Assembly: GCF_007746075.1 (NCBI RefSeq)
Contig: NZ_CP036339.1
Coordinates: 2,056,885 to 2,120,884 of the forward strand
Direction: 5' to 3'
Origin: Lacipirellula limnantheis
GTDB taxonomy: Bacteria; Planctomycetota; Planctomycetia; Pirellulales; Lacipirellulaceae
DNA length: 64,000 bases
Shown here: one piece after another, positions 63,313 to 64,000 of the stretch
Position numbering within the stretch: position 1 is the stretch's first letter
Layout of the letters: every line of letters starts with the position of its first letter
Notes under the pieces: generated by a model
What the model saw: only the letters and a program-made list of their open reading frames with translations
Databases searched by the model: none
Told to the model about the DNA's origin: nothing
Translations under genes and position numbers: made by a program

Positions 63313-64000
63313 CTACAGCGGTTCGCGAACGTAAACCACGCGCGGCTTGTGCTTTGACGAGGCCTGCAGCGTCGTATGATCCGTCGCGTAGCGGAGTCGT
63401 TCACGGCGGCGTTCGGGAACCCGGAAGTTGTCCCCCTTCTGAAAGATGACCATCGGGGTCGGCATCTCGCCGAAGGCCCGCGTCCCCGCGAGTTGGGCCG
63501 GGTACCAGTAACCTTTGCCGGTTTCGTCCTCGAGATAAAACTCGGCGTACTGATGGTTGTCGACCCACACCATGCGAGCGGGAACCTTCATCGTGCGGCA
63601 CATGGCGACGAACAGAGCGGAGAGCCCATAGCAGTCCGCCTGGCCGTTCTTGAGGGCCTCGATCGCGGGCATGTCTTCGGCCCCGTCAAGGTACTTCACC
63701 CTTGCCCGCACGAAGTCGTACAGTGCTTCCACTCGCTCCCAATCGGTCAACTTCTCAATCTTCGCCGCGAGTTCGGCGGCAGCTTGCGGATCGCGTTTCT
63801 CCGCCTTTTTGGGCTTCGCGGCCTCAGCGGTCTTTGAATTGGCTTGTTCCTCTGTCTTTGACGCCTCCTCCGGCGTCGCTGCGGGGGCGACGCCAATACG
63901 GTTGGCGACAACCGCTGCAGAGGCCTTCCGCGTCTCGTCGCTGGTCACACGCAACTGGAGTGCTTCCTCCACGGCGTCGCGAATCTTCCGGTCGCCGACG
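63313..64000 (-). CDS. transglutaminase-like cysteine peptidase-fold protein, C-terminal part
   Basis: The frame stays open to the right edge, so the N-terminus is outside the window; an internal GTG at 63972 was not taken as start. The Cys-His core is visible: QADCYGLSALFVAMCR supplies the cysteine, and MVWVDNHQYAEFYLED the histidine with the nearby acidic residue. The upstream part has a charged, lysine-rich linker (KTEEQANSKTAEAAKPKKAEKRD). The fold is shared by transglutaminases and related peptidases; the activity cannot be assigned. It is convergent with the tlpA-like gene and separated from it by 29 bases. Confidence 0.82.
   Translation of the reverse strand, partial: VGDRKIRDAVEEALQLRVTSDETRKASAAVVANRIGVAPAATPEEASKTEEQANSKTAEAAKPKKAEKRDPQAAAELAAKIEKLTDWERVEALYDFVRARVKYLDGAEDMPAIEALKNGQADCYGLSALFVAMCRTMKVPARMVWVDNHQYAEFYLEDETGKGYWYPAQLAGTRAFGEMPTPMVIFQKGDNFRVPERRRERLRYATDHTTLQASSKHKPRVVYVREPL

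Overview
The window reads as chromosomal DNA of a planctomycete, most likely of the Pirellulales type. The evidence is high GC content, two DUF1559 proteins (prepilin-like N-terminus plus a C-terminal H-x9-DG motif), several secreted proteins ending in dockerin-like repeats plus a PEP-CTERM anchor, long translated leaders on pseudopilins, and few Shine-Dalgarno sites outside the secreted-protein genes. All identifications come from reading the sequence; no database search was run.

Layout. (1) 1-9600: a minus-strand lysS / lipoprotein / LolC-like permease operon; a plus-strand membrane-anchored hypothetical; a minus-strand uvrA / GH2-like / E1-like (ThiF/MoeB) operon; and a RelE/ParE-type toxin-antitoxin pair whose promoter appears leaderless. 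(2) 9600-14100: small housekeeping genes (cupin, ligA, a YWTD-propeller PEP-CTERM protein, a DinB/YfiT protein) separated by dispersed palindromic repeats. (3) 14100-18350: a decayed accessory island with remnants of IS256- and IS21-type transposases, a sigma-like gene, very strong hairpins and a gene interrupted by an amber codon. (4) 18350-34670: a probable mannan-utilisation region: LacI regulator, GH130 mannooligosaccharide phosphorylase, sodium:solute symporter, GH5-like and GH26 mannanases, carbohydrate-binding-like PEP-CTERM proteins, and two DUF1559 plus small-lipoprotein pairs. (5) 34790-40880: a DUF2513 gene, then a tightly overlapping lipid-modification operon (FAD oxidoreductase, DUF1365, Cfa-type methyltransferase, DUF1295, second Cfa-like methyltransferase). 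(6) 40980-60170: a type II secretion / type IV pilus-like locus with two GspE/PilB ATPases, PilT, GspF/PilC, four pseudopilins and a 1,933-residue GspK-like protein. Seven-base tandem repeats recur throughout it and even encode pseudopilin leader peptides. (7) 60720-64000: a large PEP-CTERM passenger-type protein, a TlpA thioredoxin and a partial transglutaminase-like protein.

How the parts may fit together (inference). The extracellular mannanases would cut mannan to short oligosaccharides, the symporter would import sugar, and the GH130 enzyme would phosphorolyse mannosides in the cytoplasm under LacI control. The secretion/pilus locus lacks a secretin and PilM/N/O-type genes within the window, so its remaining parts must lie elsewhere. 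The most unusual signals are the heptad repeats in the pilus locus, the in-frame palindrome inside uvrA, the giant GspK-like protein and the GH2-like gene inside a repair operon.
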